A stretch of DNA of 64,000 bases, taken from the NCBI GenBank assembly GCA_029953675.1, contig JAMWBK010000010.1, positions 868,001 through 932,000 on the forward strand. The letters run 5' to 3'. The first letter of the stretch is position 1; each line of letters starts with the position of its first letter. The translations under genes were made by a program, and so were the position numbers. Shown here piece by piece: positions 42,293-54,828 of this stretch. The notes under the pieces were generated by a model. The model made no database searches and was not told the DNA's origin. It was given only the letters and a program-made list of their open reading frames with translations. Origin of the DNA: Rhodosorus marinus (taxonomy: Eukaryota > Rhodophyta > Stylonematophyceae > Stylonematales > Stylonemataceae).

Positions 42293-44434
42293 CTATATTC
42301 CATTCGTTGGTCCGTTGTCGTCAGCCCGGTCGACTACTGCCGCTCTTCTCCTAGTCACAGGGTCTCTGCTAACTTCCTCTATGAGCTGGTCTTGACTGCC
42401 CAACTTTTCGATTCCATCTGGTGAATCCCGCAGGGTCTCGTTCTGGTCACAGCGGAGGTGAGAGTTCCGGGGGAAAACTGTCAGGATTTACAAGATACGA
42501 CAATAGTTGAGCCAACTATACTTACAACAATATCATAATCGTCGTTTCCTAAAAACGCCCCGATCACGCCCAGGAACCCATCATGTTGCAAGAACAATGC
42601 CTACGAATTGATGGTTCAAGGTACAAAGTTAAAATAACCAAGTCTCTCCCAAACAACAAAACATACTGGGCTTCGGCGATTCTCTCGCACCTGCGTCTCC
42701 CCGTTGGACCAAAATCGAACAGCAAACGAGATCGCAGCGAGGGTATATGGGTGGTCTCGAATGAAGTTTCCGCCAAAGTAGATTCTCTGGACGTCGTATC
42801 TAGTAGAGGGTGACAAGTCAGCGGACACTACTCAAAAAAACAGAAAACGGAGAGCCGCAGCGAGGCTGCGCCATGTTTCGAAGCTTGTCAATACCTTTTC
42901 GAATTTAGGTACGCGATCTGACCAATGTTGAAGGCAACCATTCGGAGCAAGCTCAGGGCAACGTCGTTTGCGCTGAAAGCGGACCTAAGGCCCAAGTTTG
43001 CCAGTTTCTCCTGTGTTTTCTTGTCGTACCCCATCCTGAGCACGAAGAGGACAACCCAAAGTATCTTCCAATTTTAGGATCCAACAGCCCAGGGAAGCAG
43101 CTGTGGAACATTTTCTATTAACATACCATCGCAGGAATCGACCCAACGCGGGGGTAGACAGCAAAAAGTTCAACCATAGGTAGCTACTACCCTTAATCGC
43201 ACGTACAAACTGCTTCCACATTCCTGCCCAACCGTAGACATCCGGGGCCTCTTTCTTCATTACAACCTTGCCAAACGACGCAGCGATAACACTTGCATCC
43301 AAGCCTGCTAAGCGTGTAAGAAGGAAGAACAAGAAGTTAGAAATCACTCTCCGCTTTAAGCGCAGCGTCCTCCTCGCCCCCTGTCTTACCAATTTTCCCG
43401 TATTCGCCACCGTAAATATCTCCAACAAGCATGTCAACCTTGGAATTATTGCCAGACTTGGTCAATTCTATTACTTCGTCAAAAGTCTTGCAGTTCGTCA
43501 GCAATCGACTCAGACCCCTGGATTAAAATGTCGTCACATCAAAAGGGCAGGAAGACGATATAAGCCAACGGAGATTCAAGGCAAATCAAGACGTAAAAAG
43601 GATCAGCTTTGTCGATGACCAGAGATTGAGCAAAAGGGTTACTGTACCAAAAAGTTCCTCCTCCTAGACTAGATCCACTGACACGTTCATACTCCCCAAA
43701 CCCTGTGACCTTGATGATACTGACTCCTGATCCGATATTAACAAGCAGGTAAGGGAACGGGTCGTCGCTCGCGTCCACAAACTTGCGCGAGTTCTCAAGA
43801 TCCGGGAACACAGACGGGCTAGCTGGCTCTGACATTGCAGCCGACAAAAGCGGCTCGTGATCAAATATATAGACTTCCCTTTGGGCCTAGCAAAGCAGGA
43901 GTAGTGTGATTTGGGTGGGTTGAAGGGGTAAGCTTCAGGCTCTGTTCTCTGGAGTTGAATGTGCTGAGATTTAAGAGTACATACCTTTGTCAAGAGAAAG
44001 TTGAGTCCACGGACAAGACAGTCCATTTCATCCAGATGGTTAAGCACGACTGCAAGCTCCTCACGGAAATTCTCAGCATACTTAACAGCCCCACCTCCAG
44101 TCGCACGGACATCCTTGGATGAAATGCCGGAGCCCCAATTTTCTCTCAAAAACTTAACCAAATCATTAATGTTTCGCGTCTCAAAGGCGAAGAAGTTCAG
44201 TATGAAGCCGATCTCTGGGATATGGACCGACAGCTGAGCACCGGGCCAGGTCTCGTCCAATTTTTTGATCCCGAGTTCCTGCCGGGCTTCATCTTCCCGT
44301 TGTACGTACAAAAGTTTTGCCAGAGACCCGCCGATATCAATAGCAAATCGACGGGACTCAGGCCGTAAATTGACAGCTGCCAACAATCTCAAGGCAGTTG
44401 CCTTGTCGATAACCGCCGACTGCCGCCTGCGCAT
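42293..44434 (-). CDS. Pantothenate kinase, eukaryotic type II, 340 aa
   Basis: Eight exons on the minus strand: 44434-43985, 43886-43648, 43517-43390, 43307-43127, 43035-42895, 42799-42691, 42600-42526, 42442-42293, summing to 1023 bases. [15 protein letters not shown] (30-44) is the first ATP-binding strand. [83 protein letters not shown] and FAVRFWS all match eukaryotic PANK. The enzyme phosphorylates pantothenate, the first and usually rate-limiting step of coenzyme A synthesis. Between ASFGKV and the SLLRM helix there is an extra stretch of about 50-60 residues. The last exon (49 residues, acidic) is chosen by splice phase and is less certain. Confidence 0.9.
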
Positions 44435-44672
44435 TTCAGCTAAAATCCAAGTGTCGAAAAGGAGAACGGAAGAAACCGAAAACCTCTAAACGTCGGGAGA
44501 GCTGGGCCTAGACCCCCTTTCCCTACTAAACCCAGACCCCTATACACCTCTCGGCGGAGTCAAAGCCCAACCGCCCACAGGCTGTACACCGTATACAATC
44601 ATGTACGAATAGTCCGCATCATGTTCAACCCACTAGATTCAAACATCAGTCCGCAATCTGAATAGCAACACT

Positions 44673-44703
44673 CCCCTCCCCCGGCAAACAAAGCCCCGGC
44701 CCC
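44673..44703 (-). promoter_or_regulatory. Sense-strand G-run cluster upstream of pantothenate kinase
   Basis: Four runs of four or five G on the minus strand, 239-269 bases before the start codon, with one long loop. Confidence 0.3.
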
Positions 44704-45034
44704 TTCCAGAAACTGATCTCCACACAGAAGTTACCCGGACACCCCTCACGGATTCCTAACCACAAAAAAAAGAACTACCAAAGCTCAAAGAGTCCCAACC
44801 CCCACGAAACCAATCCGCCCCTTTTCAATCCGAAGAAAAGCAAAGACAAAAGGGATCCCCACACAAACTCCTCCCACCAACACTAACAGTACAAAATCTT
44901 GCTTGCAGTAAGTCTCTTCCAAACTTCTAACCCTCCTAACCCTCCTAACCCCCCTCAACCAAGAATTTATTCTCCACTTCTCAACTTGAGATCTATCCAA
45001 CCCTTCCCCATACACTTCATATCTATATAGATAT

Positions 45035-45190
<156 letters not shown>

Positions 45191-46201
45191 GTTCTTCCCT
45201 TCCCTTCGGCCGCCCCGATAAAGAAAAAAAAAAAAAGGGTCAAATAGAAAAGCCTCTTTCCCCAACTAAAAACCACAGGGAGGAAGAGAGACCTTCAAAA
45301 ACCCTTCAAAAAGGACAGAAACCAATGGGGCATTCTCTGAGCCCCCTGAGGAAGCGATATACATTTTCTCATTTTTTACAGAGGGATCAATCAAACGGTA
45401 CAATTATTTAAAATTTATAAACCCAATTTTATAGTTTTTAGTAAATAAAATGGAATTTCAGTATGATAGTTTATAAAATTTATGTATTACAATGTTTGTG
45501 GGCGAGGTAGACTTTAGTTTACTTGTTGTTATTTCAAGAATACTTATAATTCTCTGACATTGCTCCAATATTTTTAATCTAAAAGCATCCTCGATAGGGG
45601 GACGAACAGATCAGAGGAGGCGTGACATAATTTCTTTTTCTTTTTTAATGAACAGGTATTTTATTTTGGTGTAGTAAATTGACAGAACCAGCCGGATACA
45701 GTTTATTTTTTTCCAAAGTTCTTGTGTCTTCCATTGAACTGCCTCAGGGTTGGTTATTTATGAAACCCTCTTTCTTGGTTTGTGGAAGAATGTCTGTTTA
45801 AAAATAATGATAAACCAATTCGTTTTAGTATACTATTATGTACTATTGTCAACGATGTCCTTACCTTTCCAATATAAAAAAATTGACTACCAAACCCCCC
45901 ACCCTCCAGAAACCTACAATCTCGGCTGGGGGAGCCATCACCCGTAATCAATCACTGCATTTACCGTAATTGGCGAACTAAAAAAGTGGCCAAAAACCAA
46001 TTTTTCAATGGACCACATCCGCTATTCAACAGTATTTACGGTAGCACCAGGCGCAACCATTTCTGCCAGGGTCAATTTTTTCCGCCCCTCCCCCCCCCTT
46101 AAGTCAAAACGGTCCAAAACATGTAAAAATATGTTTTCTGTGGTGCTTTTGAAAAATTAGTATAAGACGACAAATTGATGAAATGGGTCACGTGAAAAGC
46201 G

Positions 46202-46265
46202 AATAATGACTGAAGCGTACGATCTCAGTTTTTCATTGGTGTACGCTTGTCGTTCAGTCACTATT
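46202..46265. repeat. Imperfect inverted repeat able to form a hairpin
   Basis: AATAATGACTGAAGCGTAC (46202-46220) pairs with 46241-46265 apart from one mismatch and a six-base bulge. The loop is 20 bases. A larger pair, TTTACCGTAAT (45960-45970) and its complement (46289-46299), brackets it. Confidence 0.75.
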
Positions 46266-46510
46266 TATAGAAATATACTGAATGTATAGACATTACGGTA
46301 AAGGAGAAGTATTTTTGTTTAAAGCAATCTGAATATTTTAAGACTCTCAGAACCTTGGTTATCGTATTATGTGGTAACTTGTTTCTTGGTGATTGACTCT
46401 TTTCCGTTCATCTAATTTTGGCAAATGCAATCCGATCATTTTCTCTTCAGAAAAGGTTTGTTTGGTCAACTCGATTTGTGTTTAGAGTTGTTTCAGCTAT
46501 ATGGTGCGAT

Positions 46511-46549
46511 GGGCGAGTGCAGAGGGGGAGTGTTGGGGATGGAGGTGGG
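46511..46549 (+). promoter_or_regulatory. Sense-strand G-run cluster upstream of the mannosidase
   Basis: Runs of 3, 5, 4 and 3 G, ending 160 bases before the ATG. Confidence 0.35.
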
Positions 46550-46708
46550 AGGAGTGTGAGCGGGAGGCCATGTTTCCCTCGTTTTTATTTTTATTTTAGT
46601 TTTATTCTGTTGTGTAAGGTAGCGGAAGAAAGAAATCTGAAGATATGTGTATGGATTGTCTGATTTCAGGGATTTCAGGTTTGGAACGAGGGTTGTAGAG
46701 TTGTTAGG

Positions 46709-48378
46709 ATGTTGGCTGGGCTCAGGATCAGGCCCATACCGAAGATGGTGAGAAGGCACGGGGTGAAATGTGCCACGGCGATACTGTTGCTCTTGGTTCT
46801 CAGAATTATGTCGAGGCACGTGTTTATCAGAGGGAGTGTGGAGCAGGGATCGTTGAACGCTGAGGGCTTTACGCGGATGAGTTGGAGAGGAGCTGGGAAT
46901 GTTCAACAGACGCCACTGAGCGCGGATCAGGAAGCGATTGTGGAGATGATGCTCCACGCATGGTCTGCGTATAAATCGGTTGCCTGGGGAAAGGATACTC
47001 TTAGACCAATTTCTGGGACGTACGAAACATGGTTCAACACTGGGTTGACAATCATCGACTCAATTGATTCTCTGTGGTTGATGAACCTCACGGATGAATA
47101 CAAAGCTGCGCGGCACTGGGCGGAAACGTCTCTTGACCTGGCGCAGAATCACTATGTGAATGTGTTTGAATGTACAATAAGATGTTTGGGCGGGTTCCTT
47201 AGCGCTTATGCTTTGAGTGGCGATATTCTATGGTTGAAAAAAGCGGAGGATCTAGGAGGTCGCTTGCTTCCCGCTTTTAGGAAGCACGCATCTGGACTGC
47301 CGACGCAAGATGTGAATCTAAAGACTGGGGACGCAAAGGGATCGGAAGTGTCCACCTCTGAGGCAACAACCCTGTTACTCGAGTTCCGCACGCTTGCTTA
47401 CTACACGGGGAGGTCTGAGTTCGCCGAGGTTGTGGAGAGGGTAATGGATGTTGTGCGGAAAAACCTTCCTAAGGACAAACTTGTTACTTTGTACATGAAC
47501 CCTGTGACAGGTGGATTTATCGGGAATACTAAGTCATTGGGTGCACGGGCTGACTCATTCTATGAATACCTGCTGAAAGCCTGGCTTCTTTCCGGTCGGA
47601 CGGATGAAAGGTGGAGGAAGTGGTATGTTGAAGAGGCCCAAGCGGTGAACAGCCAACTTGTAAAAACCAACTTTGCCGGGATGACGTACCTGGGCGAACT
47701 ACGAAGAGATTCGTACGTAGCGAAGATGGACCATCTGTGCTGCTTCTACCCTGGGGTACTCGCTCTGGGTTCATTGTTCGACGTATCCGACGGAGCGGGG
47801 CAACGAAACTTGAAAGAAGCAGGACATGACGTCGAACATTTAACTTTGGCAAAGGAGCTCACGGATACATGCTTCGAAATGTACAATATAACTAACTTGA
47901 AATTGGGACCCGAGATAGCTCACTTTGACGGTTCATCTGTTTTTATCAAACCCAATGATGCACACTCTTTGCTCAGGCCAGAAGCAGTAGAAGCCTTCTT
48001 TATTATGTAAGCTCTCGCGGCGACGCTCCATTGAATCCTATCTGGTCCCGTCCTAATCCTTCTCCCCGCAATCTCGATGATCTCGATGAATCCCTACGCA
48101 GGTACAGAGTCACGAAAGATAAGAAATATCGAAATTTTGGTCGGAGAGTTTATACTGCGATCAACAAACATGCGAGGGTGGAGAACGGGTTTGCATCCGT
48201 TAGATCTGCAAATGCAGAAAGTCCCATGTATATAGACAAGATGGAGAGCTTCTTTCTCGCGGAGACCCTCAAATACTTGTTCCTTCTCTTCTCAGAAGAC
48301 GAATCATTCCTGAGATTGGACCGGTGGGTCCTCAACACTGAAGCCCATCCACTCCCAGTTCAGGATAGCGAGTTGTAG
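46709..48378 (+). CDS. GH47 alpha-1,2-mannosidase, type II membrane protein, 524 aa
   Basis: Two exons, 46709-48006 and 48102-48378, sum to 1575 bases. A short basic cytosolic end is followed by one membrane segment at about 21-37 (ATAILLLLVLRI), the type II layout of ER/Golgi mannosidases. GH47 blocks are in order: FNTGLTIIDSIDSLWLM, FECTIRCLGGFLSA (with the catalytic-region Glu), DSFYEYLLKAWLLSG, MDHLCCFYPG, LLRPEAVEAFF, DKMESFFLAETLKYLFLLF and FNTEAHP-like NTEAHPL with the calcium-binding Thr. The family usually has Ser in LRPExxES; Ala is found here. It trims mannose from N-glycans on new glycoproteins in a calcium-dependent way. The splice rebuilds the Met-Tyr-Arg junction exactly. An alternative start is the Met at 46745. 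ER mannosidase I versus Golgi class I was not resolved. Confidence 0.92.
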
Positions 48379-49103
48379 TACATTAGTACGCAATGACCCA
48401 TCTTCTCGTCTGCTTGTTAGGCCCTGTTCCTAGATACCATCCACGGTAGCCCCACCGGATAATCGTAGGGCATGATCGTTCCTTCATGAATCGGCTTCCC
48501 GATAACGAGCCAATGCATGGATTTTTAACTTCAGTGCTCGGATCTACTAACTCTTGATAAGGCCGTATCATACTAAAAGTTGTTCTAACCGAGTTTCAAC
48601 GGCCCCATGAAGCGAAAGGCAGCGAAGGGCAATCTTTGCAATCTTTCCAGTGGAAGTCCCCCAACCATGCATTTTCTATACAAGTGGAATCTTCCGAACC
48701 CTGTGAATCCTCCTTCAGGTGCTTCCAGTCGCTGATCCTCCTCGCAAATCGGCCATATTGTCTCGCCTGATACTGTAGCTTGTAAGCGCACCTGGTGGGT
48801 TTCTCATTCCCACTTGACGATGCTTGCAGCAGTTCAACACCTTTGAGTTGCCTCCCAGGGCTAATTGGGAAGACCAAGCTTGGTCTTGGCGGTACTCGGC
48901 CACCAGCACAGAACCATGCGGTCAATACTGTTGCATTGTTTTTTTATTGACTAGCGATGATGCCCCGGTCTTTGGAACTTGGGGGCCATGGCATCTTCCG
49001 CATTTCTAGGTTGTGGGTATTGTGTTAAGTAACGTGAAAACCTACTTGTGATTACTGGTCTTCTTCCGACTAGTTAGTATTGATCCCACTCGCGTCGGTG
49101 TTG
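48379..49103. other. Intergenic, convergent gene ends
   Basis: It lies between the mannosidase and RNA polymerase stops. Only overlapping short frames are seen. Confidence 0.5.
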
Positions 49104-52100
49104 TTAATCAAAGAAATAGTCAGATTCAAGAACACCCTTCAGGTCAAGGTGTCCGTGTTCAGGGACATCAGGGAAATCGACGAAGGGATAGCACAGCTGG
49201 AAATGTTCCTGCAGTTCAGACAGGAGCTTACGACTGTGTAGGTCAACAAATGATTCACGCAAAATTCGGTTCATCATTGGTACCTGGGAGAGAACGAAAA
49301 CTGAATATTGAGACACTATAGCTCAAGCAGAAAACCCTTCTTCTAGGACCACCTACGTGAGCTGGGAAAGTCCAGAAGGAATCGTGTACAGCGCTGAAGC
49401 CTAGCCCGGCCTCACTGCAGCGAGCTGCGCACATCAACATATGCGTCGAGTCCAAAGAATGAATAAAGTTCGGAGGGAATGCTTCTCGCTGTCTTTGTCG
49501 ATGTATTCTGTCCGTTTCTGTGACATCCCTGTTCAACCTAACTCCTTGCAAGGTGCTGTAGACGCACTGCATAAATCCAGGAGGACAGATCAAAAGCGAC
49601 GGGATCCTCTTAGCTTGAATGCCTATCTTAAGCATGTCCTAGTGGAACCTCGTTGCTTACAGTCGATTGCCATTTCACATAGGGTTGCACACACGGCAAA
49701 CCCATTGGTGTGATCCAATGAACTGGTTGCCCGGCCGCCGATATCGCATCCGCGCTTCCAGACAGCCATCTTCTTGTTTCATCCGCATGTTTGAATAGAT
49801 CGCCAAGCGAGGACAGCGTACCCCGTGCAGCATAATCCGCTATTCGTGAGAGCGTCGCAGGCTCGACATTCCCCCTTAATGCTTTCAATTGTTTCTTGAT
49901 CTGTAGTTTTGCCCCGTAGGCGGTTACCCCGTATACAGAAGTCATCACCGTCTGCTTAACCGCTTTCCTAGTAAGCTACGCCGAAGCAAGAAACACGAGA
50001 AGGTTGGTCAATCAGCTAATTGAGTTTCAGCGCTCCTTTGCAAACGCTTGGGTTCCAAGCCGCGCTCAGCTCAACTAACCAATGGGAGCAGCAGCTCCGC
50101 ATTCTTATTTCCTCTAGCCGCGTCTTCCTTCACACTGGCCTTGACCCTCTCCAGAACAGTAGTATACACATCCCTTGGCGTTTCCTGGGGCACCAAATTC
50201 ACAGCACGGCCACCTTCGCCATCCCTACCAAGCGCGGCGTAGTGCTGCAGGCCGTTGCAAGATCCATCTTGATGAACAGGGAGTGAGCTGGTTTGGGCGT
50301 ACGCGTTGCTCTCTCCACCGGATAGAATTCTCTCCATTTCGAAACATGTGGCGAGTAACTGGAACGGGTCGTCTTTCGTAGCCCACCATTCCAAATTCTC
50401 CTCCGCAAGTGGATCCAAAGCCGCTTTGAAAGCCTATGAGTGGCACCCGAATAGCGAGTGAAGAGATTCAGAAAGAACTATCCACAAGCGTTGACGTGCA
50501 CAGATTCAGACATACCATTTTCATTGTATCATCTGCCGCGTGAATTCGTTCTGCAAGAGGCTTCTTATCTTGTCCTATTAAATTCGCCAGACGTATTTTC
50601 AACCAGTAGAGTCCTTCACGCCCAATCTCCGGTTGAGGACCAGCGAAGGTTAGTAGTCCACGACTTAAGTCGTCCCCGACATGACTGATGTGCGTGGACA
50701 TGGGATACGCCCGGCCTACAACAAAGAAGTAATTTGGTTATTGGAGCCGATTCAAAGAGGATCGCAGTGCACTTCGCACACCTCGAAAGTCCATGTTGTG
50801 CGGAAAATACAACTCCTCCTCGTCCTTCAGCTCCTTGGCATTCTCGAATTTGTACCATGTACTACATCTCTCAGAGTGCAGCTCCCGGTTGCCCTTCGTT
50901 ACTTCCACTTTTTTCTTTCTATACTCGCGATCAACGTCCTCCTGTGCGTATGCAAGTGAAGTTAGCGAACACACTAGGGAAAGTCACCCATTACCGATCG
51001 ACGCAGAGTAACCCTCACCAGCGGCACTCCTTCCGAAACACGTTTCTCAAAATATGCTTCCTTGGTTAGTAGCTCGTGATCGGTTCTTGAGATAAGCTTT
51101 GCCACAGCACCTCCGCGATCCCATAGAGTTTGTGCTAAATCAAGAACTCTGTGGTTAATCTTCCAAGGCTGCTTCCCGAGTGCATTCAGACCTGTTAATA
51201 AGTGCCAGGTTAGACACAACATGGCCCACTAACCATGGTGGAACGGAATCACGTGTGCATACCGCCATAAATCTGCTTCAAATCCGCAGATTCCAGCAAA
51301 GTCTTTTGGAGTGGGTAGGGCCTGGTTCTCATCATTCTCGCACGCGATATTAAATAGCCACCATTGTTTGGTGACTCCCAGTCTCGGGGGGGGATAATCA
51401 TTGGCCCATACTTCGGGGTAAGCTTCATCGCGTGAAACCTACACGTTTGTGTTCACAAGAAGTTAGAAAGAGATATGGTCGCTCACAAGGCATCCGCAAA
51501 ACAACTCATTCGCGCGAATCAGACCTAACGTCTTCGCTTAGTCGCTCATTGAGCCCGTCACTAAGTCGTAAGGTGCCAATCTGCCTCGCCTTAGTCGTTT
51601 TTGCTTTGTTATCAGCATATCTGATTTCATGGATGAACGCATAGGATTCCTTCGCTCCCTTGCCCATGCCCTTAGCGAAGCCGCCGCCACCTGGAATATC
51701 AAAGCCGGGAGCAGGTACAACTACAGAGAGCGGAAACACGGGCAGAAACACAAAGGATGAGCGAGAAAAATTCTTCTCCGAAATTCTCCTTCTCAAGGAA
51801 TCTTACATTCGTCCTTTTCAGCGTCCATCACAATCTTGCAATGTTCAACTACTAGAGCAAGCAAACGACTCCCAACCCTCGTAACCAGTACGTTGTCAGC
51901 TGTTACCTCTTCAGACCCTATTTCTGCAGCTGTTTTCAGCAGGTCATACTGCTGTTTCACGGAAGCCGGCGATCCTGTAGCCAGCTGCTTTTTGACAGTG
52001 GACACGACTTCCTGTGCTTTTCTCGCTTGCAATTCACTAACTGAACAAGAGAATTGTTCGCGGAAAAATATCAGCTCTTCAAATTCGCAGTTCCTCTTGC

Positions 52101-53104
52101 TAGAACGGACAAAGCCGGCGGCCCTTCATCGAAACTTTTTGAACCCCTTCTACCGCTTACCTGCCAGTGACTCCGCCTTCTTCCCTGGGCGAATGACTCG
52201 AAGAGTTCGATACCCGATTTCAGCCATTACGGCTCTGCCGACCGATCTTGACAGTTCTCGTACTGGTTTCTCTCCAGTAAGTGTGTGAAGAAGTACCTAT
52301 TGCGGACCATGAGGGCTCCCATGAGTTGTTTAATGACCAAATTTTTGCCTCCGAGCAAGTGAGAACTTCGATGCTTACGGTTTGTATCCCAAGAGCCGCC
52401 GCAGTTTCTGGTTCTAAACGCATTAGGTAGGATACACCCTCATCGAAGCGCCCATACACTTTAGGTGCACTAGTGTTAATCATCTCCGTCAGAGCTTTTG
52501 CGACGACGGGTTGCCAAGCCTCCGCAAATCGCTCCAATCCTTTTAGCATTGATCCATATCGACCATCCGAAACCGTATATCGTGAAAACATCTCCATCAC
52601 GTCTTCTTTTGACTTCTGCTCATTGCGTATTTGCCTCATCACTTTTTCCTTCAACTTCGGGTCATTGGGAATCGTGAAGTTTGCTGGAAGGAAAACATCC
52701 TCTTTACCCACCAAGTCTCGCAGGCGAAGATTCGGTGTTAGTTCGACATTACTGTTTCCCAAGCCATCGGCTGCTTCTTTGGGGTCTTGCATTCTCCCGG
52801 CCCTCAAAGCCTCCTCCTCCAGCGATTCCAGCGCAACAACTGGTGATGAATCCCATTTGTTCTCTACAACCTCTAGCAAGGTGTCGAAAAAGGACTCGCT
52901 GGTTCCAATTTCGTTTTTCTCGCGTTTTCCATCCACGGCGTACAGCAGGGCACTGGTAGGTTTGTCGCTTTCATCCTGGAGAGCGACAGAGCTTGAACCC
53001 TCACCAGATACATGCCGGGTGGAACTGATTCTACGTATAGCAGGCTGAACTGCGCTTCGGATAAACCTCACCGTGCTGGTGGTGAGCTCCACTCTGTGCA
53101 ACAT
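49104..53104 (-). CDS. Mitochondrial (phage-type) RNA polymerase, 1027 aa
   Basis: Twelve exons: 53104-52379, 52296-52161, 52040-51807, 51720-51525, 51438-51263, 51191-50995, 50941-50782, 50715-50516, 50433-50080, 49975-49661, 49566-49357, 49283-49104, summing to 3084 bases with all phases fitting. The N-terminus ([20 protein letters not shown]) is an Arg-rich amphipathic mitochondrial presequence. The T7-like core has [19 protein letters not shown] (606-609 DFRG), [17 protein letters not shown] with catalytic Asp730, motif [15 protein letters not shown] near 800, [15 protein letters not shown], and HDSFWTFP with catalytic Asp960, ending YFFD. It transcribes the mitochondrial genome; some plants and algae also have a plastid copy. 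The N-terminal 230 residues show no PPR motif that I can see. Confidence 0.95.
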
Positions 53105-54828
53105 CTTGCCCCGATTCTGCTCCCTCAACTCTACCCAACCAGGGCGCGAAACCAAAAAACCACGGCAATATCCGCCGCTTTTAGATTTCGGCACACCCCA
53201 CACCCCCCACTCAAAATATTCTTTGTTGAACCTTTCAGCTCAGCAGACTACCGCTTCATGTTACATAACGAAAGCAACTCGCTCATCTCGAAACCCCTAC
53301 CCCCTCGCCCCCATCCATACATCCCGCTCTCATCTGAAAGGAACAGAGTAGACCGCTTCCGTCAAATGCTGAAAACACATCCGCTTCCGCCCCGCCTGAA
53401 AGCCACCAAATTTCCGCATCCTTTTTCCCTCACAAACCGAAATATCTTATTTTTCATAAATAAATATACACATTTCGTGCGAAACCTCTTACGATTCGGT
53501 TGCCCCCGGCCCGGTAAACTAAAAAACCAAAAAAATGTTAATCCGAAATCGATGCCACGAAAAAGCGATGAATGTCGTCTATTTATTTCCATTTTTCTTT
53601 GTTTTGGTGCGGAGCTAGAGGTTCTCTTCGGGTGGGTTTTTTTCCATCAAATGGTCCTGACGTGACTCGGTAACTCCGAACTTGGGACAATATTGCCTCA
53701 AAATATGGGTAAAGTGGTAATTTGGGCTTGTGATGTTCAGGTTCAACCCCTTTTCTCGCACCCGCTCATTTTTGGGAATCTTCGCTTTTTTGCTTAGAAG
53801 AGGGTGGTGTCGAGAAATCCTGAGCGGGTCGGTCCGGGCGTAGAAGATTATGGTGGCTAATCTAAATAATCTTAGAATTAAGGTGCCCGTTCGGATCGTC
53901 GAAAACATTTAGGAAAAGCCTGCCGGTTCTAGTCCAATTATCGACAGAATGTAAACGTTTAAACCGGTTATTAGTATACGCGTGTCTTTAAATGACGCGT
54001 GGTGTATATGAATTGGATATACTTAAACCGCTTAAACAGATGATTGGTTGATAGAGAAATACGGGTATTCCATCCCGTATGAGTGCGTTACTTGTGGAGT
54101 ATTGCACCCTCCCTCCTCAAGCATTAGCCGGCCATGCCAAACAGCGCGTAGAGGGTGATGCATCCCCATGCTGGCAGTCGATCATTCATCACGGCCCTCA
54201 AAACACTAACCAGCACCTGGGAAAATCAACCCCCACCTCAAAAGAGCTGAAGATAAGCTGTGGCCTCTTTAGTTCAGCTCCAAAGGTTCTTTCGAACTCC
54301 TCGTCGACACCTGCTGAGCGCACAAGCAGAACAATGGGGTGGCAAACTCCACTACAGCATATCAGTACTCAGCTGCTCCGTTCGATGACGGCGAAGAGTG
54401 CATCTAGGGATAGTTCCGCGAGGGACTACCCCCCCCGCATCTCATCTCGGAAAAGGGTACCCAAGGATCGACCTCCCGCTCCAAAGCGCACCCCTTGGCA
54501 GGCGGAGAAGAAAGCGCCATGACCTTCATCGTGGAATGTTCCGGTCTGGACCAGCATGAAATCCCTGAGATACATGGCTTATCGCATAGGGGCACTCGGA
54601 TGACGATCCCTTCGAAGGCAGAGAAGCGTGCATAGTGCGAACCTCTCGCAACTTCATGATGAGGATATGGAGGTGTGGTTGATGAGGATGGTGGTGGTTG
54701 GCCGTGCAAGCCTTTGGGTTGTAAGGACATAGGCTCACGGAGCGCCAAGACAATCTTCTGGTATTGAGGAAGCAAGAAAGAGGTTTTCTTTTTGCGGGCA
54801 GGAGCATTGGGTTTCTGTGCCACTGCAG
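53105..54828. other. Divergent intergenic region, no supported gene
   Basis: It lies between the RNA polymerase and CBP20 starts. 53140-53520 is C/A-rich on the plus strand. 53950-54042 contains a weak imperfect inverted repeat around ACGCGT. A 147-codon plus-strand frame with ATG at 54079 and a 144-codon minus-strand frame at 54838-54404 overlap and have no motif. Confidence 0.45.
53294..53312 (-). promoter_or_regulatory. Sense-strand G-run cluster upstream of the RNA polymerase gene
   Basis: Three runs (G5, G5, G4 on the minus strand), 190-208 bases before the start codon. Confidence 0.3.

Noticed and set aside
52473-53048. 191-codon plus-strand frame
   Set aside because: Antisense shadow of exon 1 of the mitochondrial RNA polymerase.
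53012-53665. 217-codon plus-strand frame upstream of the RNA polymerase
   Set aside because: Half is antisense to exon 1 and the rest lies in A/C-rich flank; no motif.
53740-53750. GGTTCAACCCC, resembling a tRNA B box
   Set aside because: No matching A box or cloverleaf can be built around it.
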